DNA of 64,000 bases. Source: Glandiceps talaboti. Taxonomy: Eukaryota > Hemichordata > Enteropneusta > Spengelidae. Shown piece after piece: positions 1 to 15,700 of the stretch (position 1 is the stretch's first letter; every line of letters starts with the position of its first letter). A program made the translations under genes and the position numbers. The stretch spans positions 8,240,001 through 8,304,000 of the forward strand of contig NC_135553.1 in the NCBI RefSeq assembly GCF_964340395.1, in the 5' to 3' direction. The notes under the pieces were generated by a model that made no database searches, was not told the DNA's origin, and worked only from the letters and a program-made list of their open reading frames with translations.

Positions 1-746
<746 letters not shown>

Positions 747-750
<4 letters not shown>

Positions 751-776
751 TTTTGGTAGTACTGGAACTCTTTCTT
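747..776 (+). repeat. Left arm of a 30-bp perfect inverted repeat around PLE copy A
   Basis: The arm starts TAGTTTTGGTAGTACTGG and is exactly reverse-complemented at 1206-1235. The arms lie about 430 bp apart and bracket the PLE coding fragment and a hammerhead-like motif. Confidence 0.9.
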
Positions 777-778
777 GG

Positions 779-819
779 GTGTAACTCGGAGTTTCACGCA
801 TATTGCGATCACCAGACAC
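779..819 (-). ncRNA. Hammerhead-ribozyme-like motif beside PLE copy A
   Basis: Read on the minus strand: GTGT, then CTGGTGA, then a stem CGC-AATAT-GCG (flanked by a U-U mismatch), then GAAA, then CTC-C-GAG, then TT, then ACAC. GTGT pairs with ACAC as helix I and CTC with GAG as a 3-bp helix III, so all three helices and the GAAA box are in order. One core base departs from the CUGANGA consensus (A6 is G), so cleavage activity is doubtful. It lies about 200 nt downstream of the GIY-YIG fragment in the PLE sense orientation. PLEs are known to carry hammerheads with very short helix III; assigning this copy to that class is inference. Confidence 0.55.
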
Positions 820-1026
820 TCTGAGGCCTACTCTCTGGGTGTGCTGTATATATAGAGTGTAGACAATAGAAATACCATCACTATTGTCTGTGTCGGTGGG
901 TAGGTGTTGTATGTGTGGAGGTGTTGGTTGTTATTGTGTGGGTTATTGGGTGCGGACAAGTAAGTGTTGGCGGGTTGTTCCATGTTGGGCTTTGATGTTC
1001 CGTTAGTTAACGGGTTTAATAGTTTA

Positions 1027-1176
1027 GGTGATAGATGCTCTATTGAAGTTGGACAAATAAAACTTATTCTCGTGTCGGCATTTGGATATCAACTCAGTTC
1101 TTTTGTTTAGTGTGGAGCTTTTGTCTGCTTTAATAATAGTTAGTTTTTCGGTTAAACACAGGTTGCATCGTTTTGT
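1027..1176 (-). pseudogene. Penelope-like element GIY-YIG endonuclease, C-terminal fragment (copy A)
   Basis: The minus-strand frame reads [12 protein letters not shown], then [20 protein letters not shown], then RHENKFYL. This matches the C-terminal Cys/His part of the GIY-YIG domain carried by Penelope-like retroelements: CNLC-x-TEK, LNKR-x-EL, then C-R-H. About 48 residues are recognisable. Upstream the frame runs into the inverted-repeat arm and (TA)n, so the reverse transcriptase and the GIY and YIG motifs are absent. The frame ends at a stop at 1024-1026. Parallel fragments occur at 30741-30953 and 42448-42815. The piece is a dead relic by length. I am fairly sure of the family and less sure of the subclass. 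Confidence 0.8.
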
Positions 1177-1179
1177 TTT

Positions 1180-1201
1180 ATTGGTGTATGCATACACCAA
1201 T
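1180..1201. repeat. 22-bp perfect palindrome in PLE copy A
   Basis: ATTGGTGTATG is followed at once by its reverse complement CATACACCAAT, with no spacer. It falls inside the PLE open frame, just upstream of the conserved CNLC block. Confidence 0.9.
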
Positions 1202-1205
1202 GCAT

Positions 1206-1394
<189 letters not shown>

Positions 1395-2640
1395 TCGTTT
1401 TAGTTATAAACGTATATATATAAAATCCTGTTTTACAAGTGTAGAATAGATGGGTGATAATCTTTCTAATTTCATCACAATATGACTCTAGAATTGCAAC
1501 ATTATATATGTGGATGGAACCTGTAAAACCTGACCGGTAAGTACGTTGTGTTTATGTATATTCTATCTGTAAACGGTAATTGATTAACATTGTATGGATG
1601 GTATTCGACATTTTATAAACGTCAGAACTTTAACATGACAAAACTAGAGCGTGTACATAAGTACGATAACTCTATCTAAAACAATTTCCTCGGTCGATCG
1701 ATACTAACAAAAAAGAAACTCTCGTTATCATGTAACAAAATCAGATACTGTGGCGATATTTATGACAAATCAAGCACGATTATATAAAATAAGACCACAG
1801 ACAACGTAATAACTAAAACGACTTCAGGTAGATTTTCATATTAAGATATTGATTACAAAATTTGTCATAAATAGGAAGGGGGTCAAACTCAAATGTGTCA
1901 TATAGATATCATATCAGCAGCCGTAAGTTGTCGTCTGATACTTTACCTGTCTGTTTTTTCAGGCAGGTTAAGCATTGGCATTAAATTGTTCATAAGCTAA
2001 GGAAGCCTTCAGTAATTACAAGGGGAGGGCAGGGAAATGGGGTCATATTTTACAAACCGGTTCTCGGGGGAGGGTTATATTTTAGAAAATGTATTTAGGT
2101 GAGGGTCATATTTTACTTTGACTGATTGTATTATCTAACTTTTAACATCCCACCGCTGCCACCGGTGTCACGTATTCCACAGCTGCCGGATCCCATCAAT
2201 GATATTGTGCTGTAATATCAGAATACATCAGTCAAATAGAAGCTGTAAACCATGTAGTTACTCAATTATTGTCAATTGTGGTGTGCGGAGAGGCGTGTGA
2301 AGGGTTAAATACTGGTAATAATGTGGTGGACAGTGTCGGTAGTGTGACTATCTAGTATTTAAGACTTTTGGCCTTCATCTATGCTAATTAGGTCCAAACA
2401 TCTTTAACTTTAATCACAGCAGTACTTGAAATTGTATTCATTTGCTTTTCATCTTTCCTGGTCAGTATTCTTAGCAACATTACAATATCACTACAGTTTT
2501 TATAATGAATTGTTACCAAGGTGGTTTTGTTTAACGGGTTTGATACGTTCATGTCACTTTTGAATTCAGATAATACAACTTATCTAAATAATTTAGCTTC
2601 ATTTATTTATTTTGCAATGAAAAATAGAGAGGAACTTCCC
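1395..2640. other. Anonymous AT-rich DNA
   Basis: No coding similarity, RNA gene or repeat family was recognised in this stretch. Confidence 0.5.
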
Positions 2641-2654
2641 TCTATGAACTGAAA

Positions 2655-5425
<2,771 letters not shown>

Positions 5426-5477
5426 TGGAAAGGTTTATGATAGTGGGGAAGTTTTTTGTTGTCGATGATGATGATGA

Positions 5478-5517
<40 letters not shown>

Positions 5518-5565
5518 GCTGCCGCTGCTCCTGAAGTTGCTGTTCCTGTATTGTTTCTGTTGAGG

Positions 5566-5617
<52 letters not shown>

Positions 5618-5825
5618 CGGTGCTGGTGGTGGGATGGGGTGGGGTGGGGTGGTGCTGGTGCCGATGGTGTGGTGGGACGAGGTGCTGCTGCTGCTGGTAG
5701 TGGGACTGGTGTTTGGGTGGGTGGTACTGGTGGGGTGGGTGGGGTGGTGCTGGTGGGGTGCTGGTGCTGGTGCTGGTGCTGGTGGAGCTGATGATGATGT
5801 TGGTGCTAGTAACGTTGGTGTATGA
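5426..5825 (+). repeat. Compound G/T-rich triplet domain: (TTG)n, (TGG)n, GGTGCT repeats
   Basis: The plus strand is almost free of A and C for nearly 400 bp. It has (GAT)n at 5464-5477, (TTG)n at 5477-5518 and 5567-5617, GGGGT repeats near 5631-5652 and (GGTGCT)n near 5755-5785. All long open frames on both strands here (poly-V, poly-L, poly-T, poly-N, poly-Q) follow from the triplet period and are not credible genes. Confidence 0.9.
5631..5652 (+). other. Putative G-quadruplex motif
   Basis: The run contains four G-tracts of three to four G separated by one- or two-base spacers (GGGATGGGGTGGGGTGGGG), which satisfies the standard intramolecular G-quadruplex pattern. Confidence 0.7.
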
Positions 5826-7015
5826 TTGGTATATCTGAATATTAGGGTGAAGTTCACTCACTTGAAGACTCTAAATACAACTACAGTGGCTTCAATATTA
5901 TCAATCTTGATTATTCCACATTACCTAAACACTCAATTCAGCGAAGTGTCGCCTCGGTCTTTCATAATATTTCCATCACTGGTTTTGCAAACTACACACA
6001 CCATATTATTGAAAGTGGGAAGTTGCAAACGGTTATGCAAAGTTCATCTCATGTATATATATCTGTAATAATCATTTTGAAGTAATTTCCTTTATGTCTA
6101 TCAAGGTTTAATTAAGGTGTACATTACATGTCATAGCGTCTGATTTCATCATAACAAGAACTCAGAGAATTTATAAAAATATTTTTTTTTACTTTGAAAA
6201 CGCCTTGGAGTACCTCTGACATTCTTCTTTGAATGACAAGAGATCGGACATTACAAATAAAACCCGAGCAAAAAGTAATACACATTTGATCAGACATGTA
6301 TGAAATGCATCACCATAGGAATTGTCATTGAAAACTCCGCTGCTGTGCATATTTTGTTTGTTTGAAGAACTAATAATTGATTTGCCTGTAATCTGACAAA
6401 ACTTCAACATGATGCTGCATAATTTGACCATGTTTAAATCTCCCAGTAGACTGTATGAGATCAATGTTTAATATCCCATGTTTATTTTTTTCTCTTTAAT
6501 CAATACTTGCAATGGTTTACATTAATTACTTTCAGTTTTGATTTCAGAAAAAATGATTGTCAAAAGTGAATGACGGAAAGAGTTCAGTGTATCCTGAAAC
6601 GAAACTAATTTAGGAATTGGAATTACTCACCAAAGTATTTATCGATTTTCAATGTACACAACGAACGATTTGAGAACAGATCTAGAGAAGCATGGCTGGG
6701 TCTTGTACGAGTAATACCGTGTAATATAAACCATTCAGAATGGATAAAGGCTAGACCCGAAATTTTATTAATAGACTTGTACATTCTGGATGAGTCTATG
6801 CACCCCTGCAGTGAAACTTGTACATTCATTTACAATACACATTGTAAACATATTTAAAATAATACTAATACGGATCAGTTGCTTTGCTGTAGTTGTAAAG
6901 AATGTAAGGTATTTGGAATGTGCCCTTCTGCACTCATGATCACTAGAGTGTTCACATCGTGTCTGTTTTCTCCACATATGCTGTCCATAGACACTGAAAC
7001 TTCATAACATCTTAT
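5826..7015. other. Anonymous AT-rich DNA
   Basis: No gene or repeat family was recognised. Open frames of up to about 90 codons have no family motif. Confidence 0.5.
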
Positions 7016-7107
7016 TACATGCATGCATACATACATACATGCATGCATACATACATACATACATACATACATACATACATACATACATACATACATACAT
7101 ACATACA
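7016..7107. repeat. (CATA)n / (GCAT)n microsatellite
   Basis: CATA units with two interspersed GCATGCAT blocks. The YIHT/CMYV repeat peptides on either strand are translations of this tract. Confidence 0.95.
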
Positions 7108-8957
7108 TTTTGTTATGTTATCGTTGTGTTCGTAATGTTTTAGTGTTTGCTAAAGTTTTATCGTCAAATTTGTTGTCAAGGAAACGTGCTCTATCATATT
7201 CATCCTTATTCGTATTCAGAAAGATTCAACATTCATTTATTCAGGCAAAACCACGCAATTTGATACAAAATGTAAACATTCAATTGTTTATTTATCGATC
7301 AGCTATTTGGTCAATATTTTTTTATAGTATGATTTGACGGGGTTTCCTCACGCATTATAGATTATATCATTTAGTCAATTGATGTAACAGAGCATGAAAC
7401 TAAAAACTAACGATTTGCCTTTTTTCAAAATATGTAAACTACTTTGACAGATTGATAATTCTTGAATAACTACATACTCCCGTACATCATGTATATACAT
7501 TATTTTATTATTTTTTACCCATGGAAAGGCATATTATTCCTTCATCACTACAATCAAGATTATGTCACACAAGATAAGGTTTCTTTTAACAGTGAACGTA
7601 AAAATATCAAAGCACTTCCGCATATTCACATATCCAAATATTTGTGAATAATAAAGTTTGTGAAAACCCTGGGTACTGTTTTAGTTCAACTGAGTTTATA
7701 AGGTTGATACTCAAGTGAAAACACTTAAACAAAACCACATTACAGTATCTTGTTAATGTTGACGCATGTCTTCTATAACATTACGATTGTCTTCTGGTAT
7801 AGTTAGAACAGCTGATTATATAGTACGGATTTTATAAACATTTTTATACGTATGATAAATTACGTCATCGGATGGTTTACGGCTTATATCATGATACCAG
7901 TTGTTTTTTTAGTTCAGTCAATTGCGTACTGTGGTTAAGTGTGCTTCAGTAGATACACTACTGCGAGTACCTTTTAAATATGTAGCAAAACCTATACCAA
8001 AATATAGTATGTACCGCTCTAAGGAATGTTTCATTTGTAACTGTGGTAGTATGTGGAGACAATCTTGCTGTTGCTGTTGTTCAAATAAGTGCAATTTTGT
8101 CTGTCTACGATTGTCCTGATTTGTAAATAACTCTTAACACATCCTTTCCTAAACTCTTACTATTTTGTTACCATGGTACCTGACCACAAACACCTATTGA
8201 AGTCGACAGAGTTTATAATACTCGGAATGGCTAATTAGAGAGCTGCGATAACTAGCTATAATAAGAATGCAAAAGGTAAAGGCATATTCTAAAAATATTT
8301 CTTTTCATCATGCAAAATCATCTATAGTACACTGTCAAAGATATTGAGCTGGTATATGTCATGTTTTAAACTAAGTCTTTATCGTCAACACTGATATCAC
8401 TGTCATTTTTCAAATCGATTCTCAAGGTCTCATACCTGTCACTCATGTACGGCTAAGAAGTGACAGCTAACCATCACTACCAAGAAATGATCAATTTCCT
8501 ATTTACATCTGTATTTTAAAACAGTTTGGCAAAGAAGGGTTAATTATGTGCTGTGCTATTAGTTTAAATATTTATATGTCTAATTTGAGCTGTTCTTTAG
8601 AGACCAACATGAAAGAGAAGATCGAGGCAAAACTGTGCACGTGTTATTATAGAACAAGGGAATTAACATTTGAAAATTCTCTCTTTCCTGTTAGCTACTT
8701 TCTTCCCTTGTTTGAACTTTTCATCTACACACTAGACTCTGTCTCTGTGTATTAACCCTACTATATCTTCTTTAATTATTCAATACCAACCTTGGAGTTG
8801 TGAGTGCAACCCGAATCGTCAACACATGTACACCTATGTTTTCACAATACGCGTTCAGAGTCTACGATTTAGTCCAAACAATGAAAACTATAAAACATTG
8901 TCTAGTTCACCTTCCCTGTAGCACATAATATGTAGCATATACTCCCCTGAAAAGTAA

Positions 8958-8958
<1 letters not shown>
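7108..8958. other. Anonymous AT-rich DNA
   Basis: No supportable gene. A 65-codon Cys-rich frame at 7922-8119 owes its Cys cluster to a (TGC/TGT) run and is probably chance. Confidence 0.5.
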
Positions 8959-8960
<2 letters not shown>

Positions 8961-9049
<89 letters not shown>

Positions 9050-9052
9050 GGG

Positions 9053-9104
<52 letters not shown>

Positions 9105-9153
9105 GAAGAGAGAGAGAGAGAGAGAGAGAGGGGGGAGAGGGGGGAGAGAGAGA
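8961..9153. repeat. (GA)n microsatellite with GGGG interruptions
   Basis: Almost 190 bp of GA dinucleotides with several GGGGGAAG and GGGGGGAG interruptions toward the 3' side. The SLSLSL peptides on the minus strand are its translation. Confidence 0.97.
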
Positions 9154-10227
9154 CTGACACACTGCATTTTGAAGCTCTGATTATTTATGAAACTGTCTTA
9201 AAGTTTTAAAGTTTTACTTCTTGTCGATTGTACCCATAGGTAAGGTTGTCTAGTTGCTCTGTGTCGACAAGCACTCATGGGTTGACCCATTGACCCCAAG
9301 ACAACAATTCATATACGGAGAGTCTTACAATCTGGCGCCACAGATATCCATGCAAAATATTCATGAGGCGAACAAGAGGATGGCTTAGAAAGAACTGAAG
9401 AACAAATATAATAGTCGTCAGACACATTAAAACATGTTGATATAACATTGTACTCCTACGGGAATTTAACTAGCAGTTAATACTCAACGCTAAACCTTGC
9501 AGTCATATAGGAAAGATTCTTCGTCGTAATCATTCCATTGACCATCAATGGACATTTTGTTGCAATCCGCCGACTAACTAGAGTTAGTAGGAGCACGACA
9601 GAAAAACTTAACTATGATATTTGTAAAGAAAATGCCTTAATCCGTTCCAAACAACTTTTTGATATTTCGCCAAGGAAGTCAGACGTTTATGATCAACGTT
9701 ACAATTCTCATAAGGGGAAAGAGCAAAGTGTGCTATCGAAGCAATCGTGTCGTCAGATTTATAGAACTCGTAGAACTCCAATGGATTGTCACTCAATTTA
9801 AAATGAATCAAGGCGTCTTTATGTACGAACTGGAAACATCATAAAAAATGATAGTATTGCTCGGTAGAACGCACGTGTGCGGTGTAGTCATGTACATTTT
9901 CCACATGATTATATTGTATCCATTCCTTGAGGCAGAATGATTGCACGCTTTATCATGGCTATAAAGTTTTACGGCAATTATTCTTGCTTTAGACGTCAGC
10001 TTTTTTGTTTTTAAAGGGAAATGAAAGACTCATCTACCAGCATAACGTCATTTGTTGCCTCTTCAACTGATGCTCTTCGTAAATTATCATTTAACAACCT
10101 CGAGTCACGAATCGAGTCTAATGAAACAAAAGATTAGCAACATTTATGGCGATTGACATCACACAGTCGTACTCAGACGAAAGTAACATTTTTTTTCTCT
10201 CGAAGTTTTCAAGCTCTATGACGATTT
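9154..10227. other. Anonymous AT-rich DNA
   Basis: No supportable gene. The motif TGGCGCC at about 9333-9339 resembles a retroviral-type primer-binding site, but no flanking LTR or gag/pol frame was found. Confidence 0.45.
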
Positions 10228-10310
10228 TTTGATGATGATGATGATGATGGTGGTGGCGGTGGTGGTGGTGGTGGTGATGATCATGATGATCATGATCATG
10301 ATCATGATAA
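10228..10310. repeat. (ATG)n, (GTG)n and (ATGATC)n compound microsatellite
   Basis: ATG triplets give way to GGT/GTG triplets, then to ATGATC/ATCATG units that are palindromic. A single ordered compound tract. Confidence 0.9.
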
Positions 10311-10582
10311 TATACATGGCTGTTAATGATATGTTGTTTTCATGAATGTGTTTGCTATTGTTTCACATACTGTGTATGTGTTGATGCCATTGTAACCTCG
10401 TGCATTAGCATATTTGCCCTAGCAAATGAATGCCTTTCCAATTGCGAGGTATTTCGATATTATTAATAAATCTCAGACTCACCGACATTGCGTAACAAAT
10501 CATATCTTAAGTTTTAAAGCAATACACAAACAGACAAGCTTATGTATGGACGGACGGACAGTCATACGGGGAAAAGATAAAC

Positions 10583-10600
10583 GAAGTCAGTCAGTCAGTC

Positions 10601-10653
<53 letters not shown>
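10583..10653. repeat. (CAGT)n followed by (CAGA)n microsatellite
   Basis: CAGT units change to CAGA units by one substitution per period. The SQTDRQTDRQ peptide is its translation. Confidence 0.95.
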
Positions 10654-11262
10654 GGATAACAGTGTCCACGTACAAGTTATTATTGGCTAACTAAACACAA
10701 TTGAAAGTGAAATTTCTACCCGACGTACACCGAGTTGTGCTACAGTTATGGTTCGCAGTGTCTGAGCGGTTGTCATGGCGATTCATTGCTTGATTACGTT
10801 GAAGACCAAAGATGATAAACAGCAGTATTTTCGCTGGCGACATATAAAACATACTTCACACCGATGGAGTCCCTTTTTTAGTACTCATTCGTCCGGTAAA
10901 TATCCTGATAGGTTTAGCGATGACAAGAAAAGGGTAACTTAATCAATCTCGTACTGTCTGTTTGCTTGTCTCTTAAGATAAATAATGTTAGTTTCTCTAT
11001 CAGCACCTTCGTTGGCGTTGTAAGAAATAGAAGTTAGAATGTTTGCATGTGACAAAAGGAATCTACCTACTGTTACACATCAATCATGTTCACTCTTCTG
11101 TACATCTCATCAATTACATTAATCACTCCAATTTGACAAATGCAGGATTTACATCACAAGCATTTTCACCTTTTTACTAGGATTGGCTAGTCTAGGAACG
11201 TACGTACAAAGATCGAAGGTCGCTTTAGCAACATCGCATTTGTAGATCAAGAGGTATGGTCT

Positions 11263-11280
11263 GATATCGTATACGATATC
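11263..11280. repeat. 18-bp perfect palindrome
   Basis: GATATCGTATACGATATC reads identically on both strands. No function can be assigned. Confidence 0.9.
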
Positions 11281-12727
11281 TCAACAAAGCTCATCTCCTG
11301 AAGGAGTAAAGCTCACTATAGTGAGTTGATAATACTTACAAGAGATGAGATCCTAATTACAAGCGCATTTTCCGATTTCTATACATAAGGGGAAAGTTCA
11401 AGCATCAACAGACAATGCGTTTTTTTTACTTGATTCACTATGTAGTCTATTTGTCTTGTTAGAAAAACCTTGGCTTGATTAATTGTGTTTTTAGTGTATG
11501 TGACCAACCCTAAGCGTGATAAACTTTAAGACGAGGGTTGTACATATTTAGATTAGGAAATCATATTGAAAATCTGTACAATTCGCGATGATGAAACACA
11601 AGCGTCTTGCGATAACGGGTGATAGATACAAACGTATCTGTTTTTCATATCACCATGAAAACAGATAGTACGGATAGGAGATTGTCTTCCACTCTGTCAT
11701 CGTTAGTGGCTTCTACGCTTCACAGGAATGTTAATGATAGGATGAGTCAAACTATGTACTATCCCTGGAAATCAGTCATATTTATTTACAATATTATTCG
11801 CATTGTGAATGATTACAACTCATCGTACTCATCCAAAATGTATGTCCAATGAAAAATTGAGCCTGTCACTATATATATATAACACATTCCTCGTCACAGT
11901 GAACGCCAGTGTTCTCAATGTACATGTATTTTTGTCACATTTAAATAATAATTCCGCACTTCTTTTTCTGTTCTGTAGAGAACGAGTTATGTATTTGGAG
12001 AAAATGCAGCCATGTTTGAAAACGAGGCGCAGTTGGTGACCTTAGAAACGAAACGTTCTCCGATACACAGCGAGCAATCATGTCTTTCCTGCATACAGTT
12101 TTAGGTACAAAACGTCTACCTCGTTTTAAGGTTGCTTTTGAAAGACTAGTATAAGCCTTTTGGCAAAATGAAAATATTATATTGTGAACCCATTACTATT
12201 GATATATGCTCTTCTGGTAACCATTACGGGTTCTTTGGTGAATGAAACTTTGACCTTCCCGTCGGAATAATATATAATGATAATATCATTCTCAGTGATA
12301 TTCTAACTGTAGTTCTATTACAATGTTGTATTGCCATTAATGTATTGAGAAATATTGACCTTTAGAGCCGGTAGAAGACAGTAGTATAATCTCTAAGGTT
12401 CTAGTAACAAGTTTTGTAGATTCAAGGTCTCAGAACTGATCTTTAAAATATTCACCAAAATAAAAATATTGCTTAAAATGGAGTTATCATATTACATATT
12501 TATCTTGAATCACCTAAATGATACGTCTTCTGAAATATATAACTCAAAAACAGTCAAGGTCTTCCAATCAAGCATTTTAAACCTTTCTCTGTAGAGATCG
12601 TGTTTTCGAATGTGCTGTAGGGGGAAGTTATTATCAAAATTGCAATCATTACGTAGCTTTACTCATTATACAATAACTCTTGTCTTTTGACAGATTTCAT
12701 GCCTGTGAGGTGGACACCTGCATATCA

Positions 12728-12756
12728 TGTCACTAAAGCATGGTGCTTTAGTGACA
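12728..12756. repeat. Perfect hairpin, 13-bp stem and 3-nt loop
   Basis: TGTCACTAAAGCA, loop TGG, then the exact reverse complement. The segment CACTAAAGCA is repeated again just downstream at 12755-12764, so the sequence is a three-copy alternating repeat. Confidence 0.9.
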
Positions 12757-15700
12757 CTAAAGCAAGGTTACATCCTGCCCATCCCAGAGCAAGAACGGAA
12801 GTGGGGTGGGGGTTGTTAAATCGCAACGACATGATCTCCCAAGAATTCTTCAGGTTGTCGTGTATGTGATCTTTTTTTAGATCACAGTTACGAGTTCCAT
12901 CATTAGATGAACAAACAGTCTAAAAAGGTCAAGCTGCAGCTACATAAACAGTTTGTTCAATGATATAAAATGACGTCGTATCAATATTCTTAACTTCCAC
13001 TTTCACCATGCTTTCATAATATACACTACATTTTGTCGTGTATATAGTCAATACACTCTTATACCTGCACATCCCAGAATTTAAAAATGTGTTTTATATT
13101 AATTTATATGTCTATTCCGGTAGTCTTAAGCAATTCAAGTGCAACTCTAGTCTATCTACTAGACCTCGGATGTTCTTCGGATACAATTATACGACACACG
13201 ACCGAACATCGCTATCGAGGATGGAACATCCAAGGCGAGAGACGAGTAATGACAATCCTTAGGTCACGACTTTTTTCTGCTGAATGAAGAAAAACATTGT
13301 ATAATAACAATTATACTAGCGCCAGTAATATCAAAGAAAATCGGGGAAGGTAATGGCAAGCAAATTTGGACGTTTTGACTCGAACGCAGCAGAACCAGTG
13401 ACGTATGCGTAGACATACGTTGTCGTGAAGTAGAACGACCAGCGTAACTATATATTTCATATGTTTTGTTGAACTTGGCTCGATCGTGCATGGTAAACTT
13501 TGCAGTAAACGACAGTCACCGTTGTTAGGCGATATTTCGATATTTATTGGCTGTTTATACAATAATTGTCAACCTTTTGTAAACCTTTTAGTGTTATCTG
13601 TTTCTGTCAGTTTCTGTTCATCCTGTTACTCTGACTGTAGGTGTCATTATACTAAGAAGGATCATGGGCATTACTACTAAAATACCAGCCAGTTCAGTGC
13701 TGTATCTTCTGCAAAGCTATTAAATGTAAATCCTTTTTGTCAGGCATCAGCAGTGCCATGTCAGATTGTTACATGTGTTATATACGGGGATAAAACGGTA
13801 CATCCACACAAATCGGTCACCATACACTATGTACTGTTGCATATTGCGCGCTTGTCTGTAAAAATGAGCTACTTGTAACGTCGAAACATAATCCTTACCT
13901 TTCAACAGATGCTTTGTACAAGTATAATCGATCGCTATACGACTTAGAATATATATTTGTTATAATACCATGCCAAGTTTATTCTTAATTTAACCTCTCT
14001 AGAGAGCGATACATAGTGTCTTTCCATCACGATTTTTTTCTGTTGAGCTTCGAGTTTCTCTTACACACGCACACACATACGCGCGCGCATACACACATAA
14101 CATATACATACATTAACATAAAGACGAAAGAGAGCGGAGAAACATGTCCCATAATCCGTCCCTATTCACGGCCATCATTAACATACGTTCTGGTTTTTCG
14201 AAATAAGAAAGTGTCAAAAAGGTCAGAGGAAACAGTTCACTTTTAATGAAGTGGTATTTTAAGTTATTATAAAAGCCACTATAATCCGTTAATTTATATT
14301 CGCTAAGATCACAAACCCTTTATACATTCGCAAGTACCAAAATGAAACCACGACGCTAGAATGTCTTCCGTGGTAAAACGCGTCCATTAACTTTTTTTGA
14401 CATCATGAAAAAAGGAAAAATAATGGGTTTCTATCCTTTTCTAAAATGAGTCGTCAATAGATATCATTGAAATGCCACCATCTTCCTTTTCAAATTTATG
14501 TTGTTGAAATAATAAAACAAATTTGGGAGACCCAAAAATTTGTTCAAATCCGAGGCAAAACGCGCCCATTGGCGTTTCTTTTTCGACAGACAATATTAAA
14601 AACGGAAAATAAATGCTCTCTTTTCCTCTTTTGAGATGTCAATAGATGTCATCGCAATAGGTGTGAATCATTTCTAACAGATTATGAAAACATTAAAACA
14701 TAACATATCCAAGTTGGATACACGCCATTATGGGAAAACGAGACGCAGATCAGATGTCATATGAAGAAATGTGTTTGATTCTTTCTAATAAGAATATAGA
14801 AAGTGTGATCAAACAAAACTAGCAAGACACGGTATTTAATAATTTCCTGCGATACATATGATTGTTTGACTATCTCAATGACCACAAAAAATTAATATAT
14901 TCAACATTTTCTTTTAAAATGTCCAATATTATACCAAACATTAAAGGAAAATAGACACTAGATGAACATTTGGATCATGGCTACGAATAGCTACGCGTTT
15001 CCATATTTATCTTCTGGACCGAAGTATGTCTTTTTTCAAGTTGTCAGTTCGTCTGGTCTCGCATAACAAATACAAAATAAATTGCCTGTTTTTTTATTTA
15101 CTTTTGGGAGCTGAGAAAATAATTCAGATTTTCGATTTCAGAACGAATATTTTGATATTGATATCTCATTTTGAATATGTTATATAAACCTGGATCACGA
15201 GATTCTATGCGAATAGATCATAGAATATTTTGTGATAAATCCCACTCGTACTCGACGAAAGAAATATCTCGACAGGCTATACTTCTTTACAAAGCTTGTT
15301 TTCGATGTTAAATATGAAGTTTAGTATTCCGCCTTTTGTTTTTGCACGTACTCGTCTTTTCTGCATACCCAATTTCAAAGAAATGTAGAAATCAAGGTAA
15401 TACATTGGTACAATTTACTTAGAAAGTCTACGCCCACACACAAAAGACAAACTTACCTAAGATTTTAACAAAAGTCCTTACGTACATACAGTGTCTCGAA
15501 AGGTAAAATACGCATGTGTTTGTGGTGTAGAAACGGACAAGGCAGTGGTAAATCTCGGAGTGATATCGTAATCAAATATATATAAAAAAATGAGGCTTTG
15601 TTACTTGTATGATGTCTTGTGAGTGATGTTCTTAAAGAGACGGAGATTCCCCTTGATGTCAATCTCCAAAACGTCTCTCCTTTTTAAGTTCAATTGTGAC

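Noticed and set aside
9310-9345. TGGCGCC as an LTR-retrotransposon primer-binding site
   Set aside because: No LTR pair, polypurine tract or gag/pol frame was found around it.
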